The notes: generated by a model from the letters alone, not told the origin. A stretch of 64,000 nt of DNA from Alphaproteobacteria bacterium (GCA_037200445.1 JBBCGH010000001.1:1798001-1862000), one strand, 5' to 3'; positions 8,978-17,593 are shown, counted from the first letter of the stretch. Translations and numbers: made by a program.

Positions 8978-9772
8978 TCAGGCGGCCGGCTTGGGCGGCA
9001 CGGGCCCGCCTTGATGCGCGAAGCAGCCGACATCGATGATCGTTCCGGAGATCGCTTCTGCTTCAGGCGAGATCAGGAATGCGACGGTGTTGGCGATGTC
9101 ATCGCCGGTTGCCGGTCGCCCGGCCGCCGTGCCGGGCGCGCCCTGGCCGAGCCGCGTCGCATCTCCACCGACACGACCGACACTCATGCCGGTCACGATG
9201 CCGCCGCCGCCCGGCACGACGGTATTCACGCGAATCCGGTGGTGCAGAAAGTCGTAGGCCATCGCGGCGCCAAGCGCGAAGAGCCCGCCCTTGCTCGCGC
9301 TGTAGGCGGCCATGTTCGGCTTGCCCCAGCCTGCTCCAGACCCGACGTTGACGATCGCGCCGCCGCCCGCCGCAATCATGTGCGGAAGCACGGCGCGGCT
9401 GCAGAGATACGGCCCCTTCAGGTTCACCGCGAGAATGCGGTCGAACAGCGCTTCGTCCGTGTCGAGCACTGTGCCGAGCGGGCCGATCGCCGCATTGTTC
9501 ACCAACGCATCGATGCGTCCATGACGCGTCAGCGCGGTCTCCACGACCCGCGTCACCTCGCTGGCGATCGATACATCTGCTTCCAGCAGATCGGCGTGCA
9601 GGCCGCGCCTTTTCAGTTCGGCGGCGAGCTCTGGAACGGCAGCGGTGGCGGTGTTCGGCGCCTCCAGCCCGAACGCTACCACCGCATGGCCGAGCGCCGC
9701 GAGACGCAGTGTGATCGCGCGTCCGATCCCGAACGTGCCACCCGTCACAATGACCACCCGAGAGGCGCTCAC
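8978..9772 (-). CDS. SDR family oxidoreductase
   Basis: A 264-residue short-chain dehydrogenase/reductase. It has the NAD(P)-binding glycine motif TGGTFGIG at residues 10-17, the NNAA motif, and the catalytic YSASK tyrosine and lysine. The start is GTG at 9772. It runs convergently with the aldolase and is divergent from the Bug binding protein gene, with 141 bases between them that probably hold both promoters. Substrate unknown. Aromatic or hydroxy-acid catabolism is suggested by its neighbours only. Confidence 0.85.
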   Translation of the reverse strand: MSASRVVIVTGGTFGIGRAITLRLAALGHAVVAFGLEAPNTATAAVPELAAELKRRGLHADLLEADVSIASEVTRVVETALTRHGRIDALVNNAAIGPLGTVLDTDEALFDRILAVNLKGPYLCSRAVLPHMIAAGGGAIVNVGSGAGWGKPNMAAYSASKGGLFALGAAMAYDFLHHRIRVNTVVPGGGGIVTGMSVGRVGGDATRLGQGAPGTAAGRPATGDDIANTVAFLISPEAEAISGTIIDVGCFAHQGGPVPPKPAA

Positions 9773-9913
9773 GATGTTACTCGTCGTCCCGCTGCTTGAT
9801 TGCCCAGGAAATCGCTACAGCCCGCGCGCCCCATTGAAGACTTCCATCGCGTGTCGTTGCCGCGCATAGTAGTGACCGGAGCATTCTTTCGCGTCAACGG
9901 ACGAGCCGTTTTC

Positions 9914-10882
9914 ATGAATCGGTTGATGACCGCCGCGGTCCTGACGACTCTTGCGCTCTGCGCCGCACCGGCATCTGCTCAAACTTACCCGGCGCGCCCG
10001 GTCCAGGTGATCGTGCCGTTCGCGGGCGGCAGCGCGAGCGACGTCATCACGCGCGTGCTGCTCGAGCGCATGGGCACCACCATGGGACGGCGCTTCATCG
10101 TCGACAATCGACCGGGCGCGGGCGGCAACACCGGTACGGCCGCCGCCGCCAAGGCGGAGCCGGATGGGTACACCCTGGTGATGAGCACGCTTGGGCCGCT
10201 CGCCGCCAACAAAACGCTGTTTCGTGAACTCGGTTATGATCCGGAGAACGATTTCGAGCCGATATCGCTCTTTGCGCACATCCCGAACATCATCGTGGTG
10301 AGCGCGAAGCTGCCGGTGAAATCGCTTGGCGAGTTCATTGACTACGCGAGAAAACGGCCGAAGGAGATCAACTACGGCTCGGTCGGGCCCGGCAGCTCGC
10401 AGCATCTGGCCGGCGTCTATTTCGAGCAGGTCACCGGAATTGCGATGACGCATGTGCCCTATCGCAACATCGCACAGTACGTGCCCGACCTGATCGCCGG
10501 CTCGGTGCCGGCAGGCTTCCAGTTCCTGCCGAACATCAACGCGCCACTCGGCTCCGGCGATGCGCGTGCGCTCGCGGTCACGGGCGACAAACGCATGCCC
10601 GCGCTGCCCGACGTTCCGACCGTCGCGGAGGCCGGCATCACCGGCTACGCGCCATCGGGCTGGCTCGCGCTGCTTGCGCCGCGCGGCACGCCGAAGCCGA
10701 TCATCGCCAGGCTGTACCAGGAGCTTGCCGCCGCGATTGCCGATCCGATGGTGCGGAACACGTTCAGCGAGCTGGGCGCCGAGCCGGCGGCGAGCACGCC
10801 GGAAGAACTGGCGCGCTTTATCTCGACAGAGATTGTAAAGTGGCGCGAGATCATCACCAAGGCCGGCATCACGCCCCAGTAG
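9914..10882 (+). CDS. Bug/TctC-type solute-binding protein
   Basis: A 322-residue periplasmic binding protein with a signal peptide (about residues 1-22) and the Bug opening YPARPVQVIVPFAGGS, followed by VDNRPGAGGNTGT and AKAEPDGYTL. Bug proteins bind aromatic acids, dicarboxylates or nicotinate and often work with TctAB permeases, none of which is present here. The ATG at 9914 begins the signal peptide. The gene ends 21 bases before the Rieske oxygenase gene, so it may bind the aromatic substrate of that enzyme (inference). Confidence 0.9.
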   Translation: MNRLMTAAVLTTLALCAAPASAQTYPARPVQVIVPFAGGSASDVITRVLLERMGTTMGRRFIVDNRPGAGGNTGTAAAAKAEPDGYTLVMSTLGPLAANKTLFRELGYDPENDFEPISLFAHIPNIIVVSAKLPVKSLGEFIDYARKRPKEINYGSVGPGSSQHLAGVYFEQVTGIAMTHVPYRNIAQYVPDLIAGSVPAGFQFLPNINAPLGSGDARALAVTGDKRMPALPDVPTVAEAGITGYAPSGWLALLAPRGTPKPIIARLYQELAAAIADPMVRNTFSELGAEPAASTPEELARFISTEIVKWREIITKAGITPQ

Positions 10883-10903
10883 GCGCGCGCAGGGGAGGAT
10901 CGC

Positions 10904-12235
10904 ATGAGCAAGGCAACGGATGGCATCGAGCTGACGCGCGTCGGCGCGGGCACCGTGATGGGCGATCTGATGCGCTGCTACTGGATCCCGGCGTTGATGT
11001 CGTCCGAACTCGCGAGCGATGGCGCGCCGGTGCGTCTCATGCTGCTTGGCGAGAAGCTGATCGCGTTTCGCGACAGCGCCGGCCGGGTCGGTGTGATGGA
11101 CCACCGCTGTCCGCATCGCTGCGCGTCGCTCTTCCTCGGGCGCAATGAGGAAGGCGGACTTCGCTGCATCTATCACGGCTGGAAGTTCGATGTTGCGGGC
11201 AATTGCCTCGACATGCCGAGCCTGCCGCCGCCCGGCTTCAAGGAGAAAATGAAGGCCAGGGCCTACAAGGTCGTGGAGCGCGCGGGTGTCGTGTGGGTGT
11301 ACATGGGCGCGCGCGCGGAGGCGCCGCCGCTGTCCGCATTCGAAATTCTGGATATGCCGGAGGACGAGGTGAAGGTGACCTTCATCCAGCGCGACTGCAA
11401 CTACCTGCAAGCGCTCGAGGGCGAGATCGACACCTCGCATTTCGGCTTCCTGCACGCCGGCCATGTGAATGTGGACGATCTCTCCGAGGACGAGCCGGTG
11501 CGCAACACGGTCATCAACCGCGCGCCGGAATATCACCTGGCCGACACCGACTGGGGCACGCAGTATGCGGGCTACCGCGATGTCGGAGGAGGCCGCACCT
11601 ACTGGCGCTTCGGCAACTTCCTGTTTCCGTTCTGGTCGCAGGCGCCGAACGGCGAGTTCTCGACGCACATGCATGCGCGCGGCTGGGTGCCGCTCGACGA
11701 TGCGCATACCATGTACGTCTTCCTGTCGTGGAAGAAGGCTGTGCATGCGGGTTCGCTACCGCAACCCGCCTTCAAGGATGGCACGCCGATCGGCGGCACC
11801 GGGCGTGCCAACACGCTGCTGCCGAACACGACCGACTGGCTCGGCCGCTGGCGCATGGCGGCGAACGAAAGCAACGACTGGCAGATCGACCGCGAGGCGC
11901 AGCGGAGCAACCGGATCTACAGCGGCATCGACGGCATCCACCTGCAGGACCAGGCGATCACGGAGAGCATGGGCGGAATTGTCGATCACGAGTTCGAGCA
12001 TCTCGCGCCATCGGACCAGATGATCACGCGCACGCGCCGGCGCCTGCTGCTGGCGGCGCGCGCGCTGCGCGAGAAGGGCACTGTTCCGCCGGGGGCCGAC
12101 AATCCGGAGGTCTATCGCGGCGCGCGGTCCGGCTACCTCGTCAGCGCAGACAAAGGCCCGTGGCGTGAGCTCTATGCGAAGCAGTTCGCCGCGGCCGCGC
12201 ATCCCGCGCAGCGCCCGTTACGGGCGGCGGAGTAG
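10904..12235 (+). CDS. Rieske aromatic ring oxygenase, oxygenase subunit
   Basis: A 443-residue Rieske non-haem iron oxygenase of the phthalate dioxygenase/vanillate demethylase type. The 2Fe-2S ligands are visible as CPHRC near residue 69 and CIYHGW near residue 88. The mononuclear iron region follows as EGEIDTSHFGFLH near residue 173. These enzymes hydroxylate or O-demethylate aromatic acids in the cytoplasm with electrons from a separate reductase, and no reductase gene is adjacent. A GGGGAGGA ribosome site precedes the ATG. It is probably cotranscribed with the upstream Bug binding protein. Confidence 0.9.
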   Translation: MSKATDGIELTRVGAGTVMGDLMRCYWIPALMSSELASDGAPVRLMLLGEKLIAFRDSAGRVGVMDHRCPHRCASLFLGRNEEGGLRCIYHGWKFDVAGNCLDMPSLPPPGFKEKMKARAYKVVERAGVVWVYMGARAEAPPLSAFEILDMPEDEVKVTFIQRDCNYLQALEGEIDTSHFGFLHAGHVNVDDLSEDEPVRNTVINRAPEYHLADTDWGTQYAGYRDVGGGRTYWRFGNFLFPFWSQAPNGEFSTHMHARGWVPLDDAHTMYVFLSWKKAVHAGSLPQPAFKDGTPIGGTGRANTLLPNTTDWLGRWRMAANESNDWQIDREAQRSNRIYSGIDGIHLQDQAITESMGGIVDHEFEHLAPSDQMITRTRRRLLLAARALREKGTVPPGADNPEVYRGARSGYLVSADKGPWRELYAKQFAAAAHPAQRPLRAAE

Positions 12236-12255
12236 GGGCGGGCGGCGGCGTATCA

Positions 12256-12662
12256 TCACGCCGCGCGGTTGCCCCCGCGCCGCGGTGCCTTCGTGCGCAC
12301 GTTCTTCACCGGTGGCAGAAGCAAGTCGGCCGGCACCCGGAAGCGAGCCCGTAATCGCTGCACCATCGATAGGCTCAGCCCTTTCTTGCCGGCCAGCACC
12401 TCACTCACCCGGCTCGGAGTGCCGAGGATCGGCACCATGTCGGCGCGTGACAGCCCATGCTGTTCCATCAGGTGGCGGATCAGGTCCGCGATGCCCGGCC
12501 GCGGGCGCGGCCACTTGCGCTCCTCATAGCTGCAATAAGCCGTGCCTGAGCCTCAAGGCGCCGAGCATCGGCTGGATCATGAGAGTCCCAGAGCTGCTCG
12601 ACGAGGCCGCGGGCGCGCGCCAGCTCCGCGTCGCTGTCAATCAGGATCACAGTTGCGTCCAT
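12256..12662 (-). pseudogene. Second antitoxin-type HTH protein (COG5499-like), frameshifted
   Basis: Two frames together give one typical antitoxin of about 135 residues. The N-terminal part (start ATG 12662, MDATVILIDSDAELARARG) runs to about 12529. The C-terminal helix-turn-helix part (LSRADMVPILGTPSRVSEVL) continues in another frame from about 12527 to 12256. One base appears to be missing near 12527-12529: restoring it gives the usual IAAYEERKWPRPRPG junction. The start lies one base after the higA stop codon. No toxin gene of its own is adjacent. The break may be real decay or a sequencing error. Confidence 0.75.
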
Positions 12663-12663
12663 C

Positions 12664-12951
12664 TCATGCAGCCTTGAACGACCGCACCTTGATGCTGCGC
12701 GCCCGCTCGCGCGCCTGCGCGAGATCGTAAGCAGTCTGCAATCCAAGCCAGGTTTCGGCGCTTGAGCCGAAGGCCTTCGAAAGCCTGATGGCCATGTCAA
12801 CCGAAATACCCGCTTTCCCGTTCAACAGGTCGGACAGCGCCTGCCGGGTCACACCGAGTCCCGCGGCGGCTTCGGTCACCGACAGGCCGAACGGATCGAG
12901 ACACTGGCGGCGGACGATTCCGCCCGGATGTGGAGGATTATGCATCGGCAT
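12664..12951 (-). CDS. higA: HigA family addiction-module antitoxin
   Basis: A 95-residue XRE-type DNA-binding antitoxin. It has the HigA opening [17 protein letters not shown] and a helix-turn-helix ([23 protein letters not shown], residues 24-46), followed by the typical [20 protein letters not shown] segment. HigA neutralises HigB and represses the higBA promoter. The ATG at 12951 overlaps the 3' end of the HigB reading frame by 14 bases, the usual toxin-first arrangement. The frame is intact even though the toxin is not. Confidence 0.9.
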   Translation of the reverse strand: MPMHNPPHPGGIVRRQCLDPFGLSVTEAAAGLGVTRQALSDLLNGKAGISVDMAIRLSKAFGSSAETWLGLQTAYDLAQARERARSIKVRSFKAA

Positions 12952-13243
12952 ATGGCATCCTTGCTTGGTGATAGTCGAGATAATCCACGTCGTGCGCATC
13001 TCCTTCGGCAAAGCGGAAGGTCACGCGCCAGTTTCCGGAAACCCAAACCGCCTAGTGGCCCTTAAGTTGGCCTTTGAGCGGGTGCAGGCGGAATCCCGGC
13101 AGGTTCATGTCGTCCGGTCTTGAGCTACGGTCGAGAACCGCAAGAATGTCGCGCAATCGATCGAGATGTTGAGGTGCTACCCGTTTCTCGGTCCGTCCGT
13201 CATACAGCGCTTTCAAGCCGCGATGACGGAAAGAGCGGATCAT
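12938..13243 (-). pseudogene. higB: HigB/RelE-type toxin with internal amber codon
   Basis: The frame from ATG 13243 reads as a HigB ribosome-dependent mRNA interferase (MIRSFRHRGLKALYDG, then PGFRLHPLKGQLKGH). It is stopped by TAG at 13052-13054 after 63 codons. Past the stop the same frame continues without shift as [19 protein letters not shown] to a TAA at 12938-12940, giving the normal length of about 101 codons. Comparison with the family pattern suggests the stop replaces a conserved tryptophan codon (TGG to TAG). The truncated product would lack the C-terminal catalytic strand. Confidence 0.85.
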
Positions 13244-13248
13244 GCTTG

Positions 13249-13286
13249 ATGCTAGGGTGTCGTCTGTCGCTTGTCAAGCGACAGAC
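13249..13286 (-). promoter_or_regulatory. higBA promoter with overlapping palindromic operator
   Basis: On the minus strand a perfect -35 TTGACA (13272-13277) is followed after 17 bases by TAGCAT (13249-13254). A perfect 25-bp inverted repeat with 12-bp arms around a single central base spans 13262-13286 and covers the -35. It is a natural HigA operator. The -10 ends only five bases before the higB ATG at 13243, so the transcript may be leaderless. Confidence 0.7.
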
Positions 13287-13430
13287 CGAGCCGCGTCGGA
13301 ATTCACCACCGGCGGCCCACCGCGCCGCACGACCACTACCATCACCCCTACGGTCACCGGCTCGCGAGCAACGCGACGCAAAGCACGATCGCGGTGAGCG
13401 ACAAGGGCGCAAGAATGCCGGTTGCGACAC
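13274..13430 (-). pseudogene. Decayed 3' remnant of an EamA/DMT transporter gene
   Basis: Read on the minus strand, this stretch gives LSLTAIVLCVALL in one frame and EPVTVGVMVVVV followed by VVNSDA in another. These match, in order, the C-terminal end of the intact EamA transporter at 23037-23900 (LSPVTAIVLGVALLGEPVTAGMM and WVANSEA). A frameshift and substitutions show decay. It fills most of the 252-base gap between higB and the acyl-CoA dehydrogenase. The rest of that gap shows nothing recognisable. Confidence 0.6.
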
Positions 13431-13495
13431 GATAGTTGCGCGGCCCGGTCCCATGCTAGCCTTACCGCCGTCCACCGGGAGGACGCGGCCGCACA

Positions 13496-14668
13496 ATGAA
13501 CATCGCCAACAAGCGGGACTTCGAACAGGCCGACCAGGCGCATCTGCTCGATGCCATCGACCGATGGCTGGAGCGCGAGGTGAAGCCGGTCGTCAAGGAG
13601 AACGATCACGCGGACCGCTGGCCGGCCGAGATCGTCGCGCAGATGCGTGACATGGGCCTGTTCGGCGCGACCGTCGGCGTCGCATACGGCGGACTTGGAT
13701 TGCCGGCCACGACCTACGCCGAAATCGTGATGCGCATCTCCGCCGTGTGGATGGCGATCACCGGCATCTTCAATTCGCACCTGATGCTGGCGCTCGCGAT
13801 CGAGAAATTCGGCACCGAGCAACAGAAGAAGCGCTGGCTGCCAAGTCTTGCGAGCGGGGAGATCCGCGGCGGGCTTGCGTTGACCGAGCCTGACGCCGGC
13901 ACGGACCTGCAGGGCATCCGCATGACGGCGCGCCGCGATGGCGGCGACTACGTCATCAACGGGACCAAGACCTGGATCTCCAACGGCGTCGAAGGCTCGT
14001 GCTTTGCGCTGCTGGTGAAGACCGACCCGCAGGCGCAGCCTCGGCACAAGGGCATGAGCCTGTTCATCGCGCCCAAACAGAAAGGTTTCACCGTCGGCCG
14101 CAAGCTGGAAAAACTCGGCTACAAATCGATCGATTCCGCGGAGCTCGTGTTCGAGGACTATCGCATTCCAGCCGACCATCTCATCGGCGAGGTCGAGGGC
14201 CAAGGCTTCTACCAGGCGACCGGCGGGCTCGAGCTCGGGCGCATCAACGTGGCGGCGCGCGGTGTCGGCATCGCCGAAGGCGCGCTGAAACTTGCCACCG
14301 ACTACGCGCAGGTGCGCCATACGTTCGGCAAGCCGATCGCCGAGCACCAGGCGATCGCGCTCAAGCTCGGCGAGATGGCGACCCGCGCGCGGGCGGCGCG
14401 CCTGCTTACCCTCGATGCCGCCGCGGCGTTCGATCGCGGCGAGCGCTGCGACATGGAAGCCGGGATGGCGAAGTACTTCGCCTCCGAGGCGGCGCTGGAG
14501 AATTCCACCGAGTCGCTGCGCATCCATGGCGCCTACGGCTACTCCAAGGAATACGACATCGAGCGGCTCTATCGCGACGCACCGCTCACCTGCATCGGCG
14601 AGGGCACCAACGAGATGCAGCGCCTGATCATCGCGAAACAATGGATCAAGCGGAGCAACAACGCATGA
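13496..14668 (+). CDS. Acyl-CoA dehydrogenase
   Basis: A 390-residue FAD enzyme of normal family length that oxidises an acyl-CoA to the 2-enoyl-CoA and passes electrons to ETF. The FAD and substrate loop reads GGLALTEPDAGTDLQG (residues 122-137), and the C-terminal IGEGTNEMQRLII holds the expected catalytic glutamate. It resembles the glutaryl-CoA/short-branched-chain branch, but the substrate is not certain. A GGGAGGA ribosome site precedes the ATG. It opens the operon; its stop overlaps the next start as ATGA. The ETF-QO that would accept its electrons is at 36267. Confidence 0.92.
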   Translation: MNIANKRDFEQADQAHLLDAIDRWLEREVKPVVKENDHADRWPAEIVAQMRDMGLFGATVGVAYGGLGLPATTYAEIVMRISAVWMAITGIFNSHLMLALAIEKFGTEQQKKRWLPSLASGEIRGGLALTEPDAGTDLQGIRMTARRDGGDYVINGTKTWISNGVEGSCFALLVKTDPQAQPRHKGMSLFIAPKQKGFTVGRKLEKLGYKSIDSAELVFEDYRIPADHLIGEVEGQGFYQATGGLELGRINVAARGVGIAEGALKLATDYAQVRHTFGKPIAEHQAIALKLGEMATRARAARLLTLDAAAAFDRGERCDMEAGMAKYFASEAALENSTESLRIHGAYGYSKEYDIERLYRDAPLTCIGEGTNEMQRLIIAKQWIKRSNNA

Positions 14669-15834
14669 AGCCGCTCGAAGGCGTGCGCGTCCTCACCTTC
14701 GAGCAGTTCGGCGCCGGCCCCTATGCCTCGATGCTGCTCGCCGACCTCGGCGCGGAGGTGATCAAGGTCGAGAGCCCCGAAGCCCGTGGCGATGCCGCGC
14801 GCCATGTCGGCCCGCACATGCTGGCGAACGGCGACAGCCAGTATTTTCAGACCTGGAACATGAACAAGAAGAGCGTCGCGCTCGACATCAAGAGCGCGGA
14901 TGGACGCGCCAGCTTCGAGCAGCTCGTGAAAAGCGCCGACGCCGTGATGAACAACCTGCGCGGCGACCAGCCGGAGAAGCTCGGCCTCGAATACGAGAAC
15001 CTGAAGCACATCAATCCGAAGATCGTCTGCCTGCACATCTCGGCCTACGGCCGCGACAACGAGCGGAAAGGCTGGCCCGGCTACGATTTCCTGATGCAGG
15101 CGGAGGCCGGGATCATGGGCCTGACCGGCGAGCCGGACGGCGCGCCCGCGCGTGTCGGCTGCTCCATGGTCGATTTCATGACCGGCGCCACCGGCGCGAC
15201 CGGCCTGCTCGCCTGCATCCTGCGTGCGCAGAAGACCGGGCAGGGGTGCGACGTCGATACCTGCCTGTTCGATGTCGCAATGCATCAGCTGAGCTATTCG
15301 GCGGTCTGGTATCTGAACGAACGCGAGGCCTCGCGCCGTCAGCCGCGCAGCGCGCATCTCGCGGTCGCGCCGGTCCAGACCTTTCCGACCGCGGATGGCT
15401 GGATATTCATCATGTGCATGACCGACAAGTTCTGGAACAATTTCATCCAGGCGCTTGGCCGGCGGGACCTCAAGACTGACGCGCGCTTCGCGACCTCGCC
15501 GTCGCGCCGGCAGAACCGCGATGCGCTCACCGACGTGCTCGATGCCGAGTTGCGCAAGCGCCCGACGCGCGAATGGATCGAGGCGTTCGCCGGGCTGCTG
15601 CCGGTTGCGCCGGTCTACGAGATGGACGAGGCGCTCGATGCGGACTTCCCGCGTCGCACCGGGATGATTCGCAACGTACCGGTCGCGGGCCGCGCGGACT
15701 TCCGCGTGCTCGGCAACCCGATCAAGGTCGACGGCAAGCGTGCCGAACAGGCCGCAGCGCCGACGCTCGGAGCGGACAACGAAGCACTGCTCGACCGGCC
15801 GGAGGTCGCGTCGAAGACGCGGGCGACGGCATGA
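14665..15834 (+). CDS. CaiB/BaiF (class III) CoA-transferase, first copy
   Basis: A 389-residue class III CoA-transferase, a family that moves CoA between carboxylic acids (for example oxalate/formate, carnitine or mesaconate). The N-terminal LEGVRVLTFEQFGAGPYASM and LADLGAEVIKVESPEARGD, the NKKSVALDIKS strand and the catalytic aspartate region AAGxxGL-like VGCSMVDFMTGATGATGLL (residues 166-184) are present. Start ATG overlaps the previous stop by four bases, and its own stop overlaps the next start the same way. The different sequence of the second copy suggests a heteromeric pair or distinct acids. Confidence 0.9.
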   Translation: MKPLEGVRVLTFEQFGAGPYASMLLADLGAEVIKVESPEARGDAARHVGPHMLANGDSQYFQTWNMNKKSVALDIKSADGRASFEQLVKSADAVMNNLRGDQPEKLGLEYENLKHINPKIVCLHISAYGRDNERKGWPGYDFLMQAEAGIMGLTGEPDGAPARVGCSMVDFMTGATGATGLLACILRAQKTGQGCDVDTCLFDVAMHQLSYSAVWYLNEREASRRQPRSAHLAVAPVQTFPTADGWIFIMCMTDKFWNNFIQALGRRDLKTDARFATSPSRRQNRDALTDVLDAELRKRPTREWIEAFAGLLPVAPVYEMDEALDADFPRRTGMIRNVPVAGRADFRVLGNPIKVDGKRAEQAAAPTLGADNEALLDRPEVASKTRATA

Positions 15835-16964
15835 AGCTTTCCAGCCTGCGCGTCATCGATCTGTCGTCGTTCCTGCCGGGGCCGTACCTGACAATGACGC
15901 TCGCCGACCACGGCGCCGAGGTCATCAAGATCGAGCAGCCGGGCGAGGGCGATCCCGGCCGCCACATCGGCCCGTCGGACGGGCCGTGCACGGTGTTCTT
16001 CCGCAACTTCAATCGTGGCAAGAAGAGCGTGGTGCTCGACCTGAAAAATCCTGAAGCGCGCGAGCAGCTGCTTACGCTCGCCGAAACCGCCGACGTATTC
16101 GTCGAGACGTTCCGCCCCGGCGTCGCCGAGCGCCTCGGCGTCGGCTACGCCACGGTCGCCGCGCGCAACCCGCGCATCGTCTATTGCTCGATCAGTGCGT
16201 TCGGGGCGCACGGGGCCTACGGCGATCGCCCCGCGCACGATCTTGCGCTCGAAGCGATGAGCGGCGTGCTCGGGATGATGCGCGGCAACGACGGAGAACC
16301 CGTCATCCCGGCGATCCCGATCGCGGATCAGCTGAGTGCATTGCAAGGTCTTTCCGCCGTGCTGATCGCGCTGCTGCGCCGCGAAGAGACCGGCCGCGGC
16401 GATTGCATCGACATCGCGATGCATGACGCAACGCTCGCGGCCTGCGCCAACATCGTCGGTCCGGTGCTGGCGGAAAATCGTCAGCCCGTGCCGAAGCACG
16501 AGCGCTCGACCGGCGGGTCCGCGTTCTACCAGGTCTACGAAACGCGCGACGGCCGCCACATCGTGCTCGCGGGCCAAGAACCGAAATTCATCCGCAATCT
16601 CCTGACCGCGCTCAAGCGCGAAGACCTGATCCCGCTCTGCCTGCGCGGCCCAGGGCCGCATCAGCAGCCGGTGATCGCGTTCCTGGCTGAGACGTTCGCT
16701 AGGATGTCCTCGGACGAGGCGCAGTCATTCCTCTCCGGCCTCGATGTCTGTTACGGCGCGCTCAACACGCTGCCGGAGGCTTTCGAGGACGCCAACATCA
16801 CGGCGCGCGGCTCGATCCTGTGCGACGAGGCCGGCCGCCGCCACATCGCGCCGGTGATCCGTTTCCTGAACGAGCCTGCGGAGCCGAGCCTGCACGCACC
16901 GGCGCTCGGCGAACACACCGACGCGGTGCTCGGCCCCGTGCGCCGCAAGCCGGACGCCGCCTGA
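15831..16964 (+). CDS. CaiB/BaiF (class III) CoA-transferase, second copy
   Basis: A 377-residue paralogue of the preceding protein with the same fold marks (LRVIDLSSFLPGPYLTMTLA, ADHGAEVIKIEQPGEGDPGR, NRGKKSVVLDLKNPEA). The region around residue 165 reads PAIPIADQLSALQGLSAVL, where the catalytic aspartate is expected. The C-terminal half is more diverged than in the first copy. It starts by ATGA overlap and is followed after 16 bases by the MaoC hydratase. Together the two transferases could activate an imported acid with CoA from succinyl-CoA or from the pathway product. Confidence 0.88.
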   Translation: MKLSSLRVIDLSSFLPGPYLTMTLADHGAEVIKIEQPGEGDPGRHIGPSDGPCTVFFRNFNRGKKSVVLDLKNPEAREQLLTLAETADVFVETFRPGVAERLGVGYATVAARNPRIVYCSISAFGAHGAYGDRPAHDLALEAMSGVLGMMRGNDGEPVIPAIPIADQLSALQGLSAVLIALLRREETGRGDCIDIAMHDATLAACANIVGPVLAENRQPVPKHERSTGGSAFYQVYETRDGRHIVLAGQEPKFIRNLLTALKREDLIPLCLRGPGPHQQPVIAFLAETFARMSSDEAQSFLSGLDVCYGALNTLPEAFEDANITARGSILCDEAGRRHIAPVIRFLNEPAEPSLHAPALGEHTDAVLGPVRRKPDAA

Positions 16965-16980
16965 ACCAACGGAAGTGCAG

Positions 16981-17487
16981 ATGGTCGCAGTGGCAAAACC
17001 CGTCGGCGAGAACAGAACGCGCGAGAGCGCCGGCCGTTACTACGAGGACTTCGAGGTCGGCGCGATCTACGAGCATCGCCCGGGCCGCACCATCAGCGAG
17101 GTGGACAATACCTGGTTCACGCTGCTGACCATGAACCAGCATCCGCTGCACTTCGATTTCGAGTACGCGAAGAAATCCGAGTTCGGCCGCCCGCTGGTGA
17201 ACTCGTGCCTCACGCTTTCGATCGTCGTCGGCCTAAGCGTGTCCGACATCAGCCAGAAGGCGATCGGCAATCTCGGCTGGAACGACATCCGCCTCGTCGC
17301 GCCGGTGTTCATCGGCGACACGATCTATGCGGAGTCCGAGGTGCTCGGAATGCGCGAATCCGCCAAGCGCCCGACCCAGGGTATCGTCACGGTGCGCACC
17401 ACCGGTCGCAAGGCGGACGGCACCGTGTTCATGACCTTCGAGCGCACCGTGCTGGTGCCCAAGCGCGGGCACGGGGTGGAGGATTAG
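16981..17487 (+). CDS. MaoC family hydratase
   Basis: A 168-residue single hot-dog domain protein of the MaoC/mesaconyl-CoA hydratase type that adds water to an enoyl-CoA. Residues 20-60 hold YEDFEVGAIYEHRPGRTISE and the active-site stretch LTMNQHPLHFDFEYAKKSEFGRP in two parts. Where many hydratase-2 enzymes have an Asp-x-Asn-Pro-x-His arrangement, this one reads N-Q-H-P-L-H. ATG 16981 is preferred because GGAAG lies five bases upstream. GTG 16975 is possible. It follows the CoA-transferases and would act on the product of the dehydrogenase. Confidence 0.87.
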   Translation: MVAVAKPVGENRTRESAGRYYEDFEVGAIYEHRPGRTISEVDNTWFTLLTMNQHPLHFDFEYAKKSEFGRPLVNSCLTLSIVVGLSVSDISQKAIGNLGWNDIRLVAPVFIGDTIYAESEVLGMRESAKRPTQGIVTVRTTGRKADGTVFMTFERTVLVPKRGHGVED

Positions 17488-17593
17488 CGCCAAGCCAGTA
17501 GACAAGCGCCCGCGTTTCTCCGAACGTAAGCGCGCCAAAAGACCAAGATCGCGTGCGCGTTGTTCTCGCGCGCGACACACGGGAGGGAAGTGC

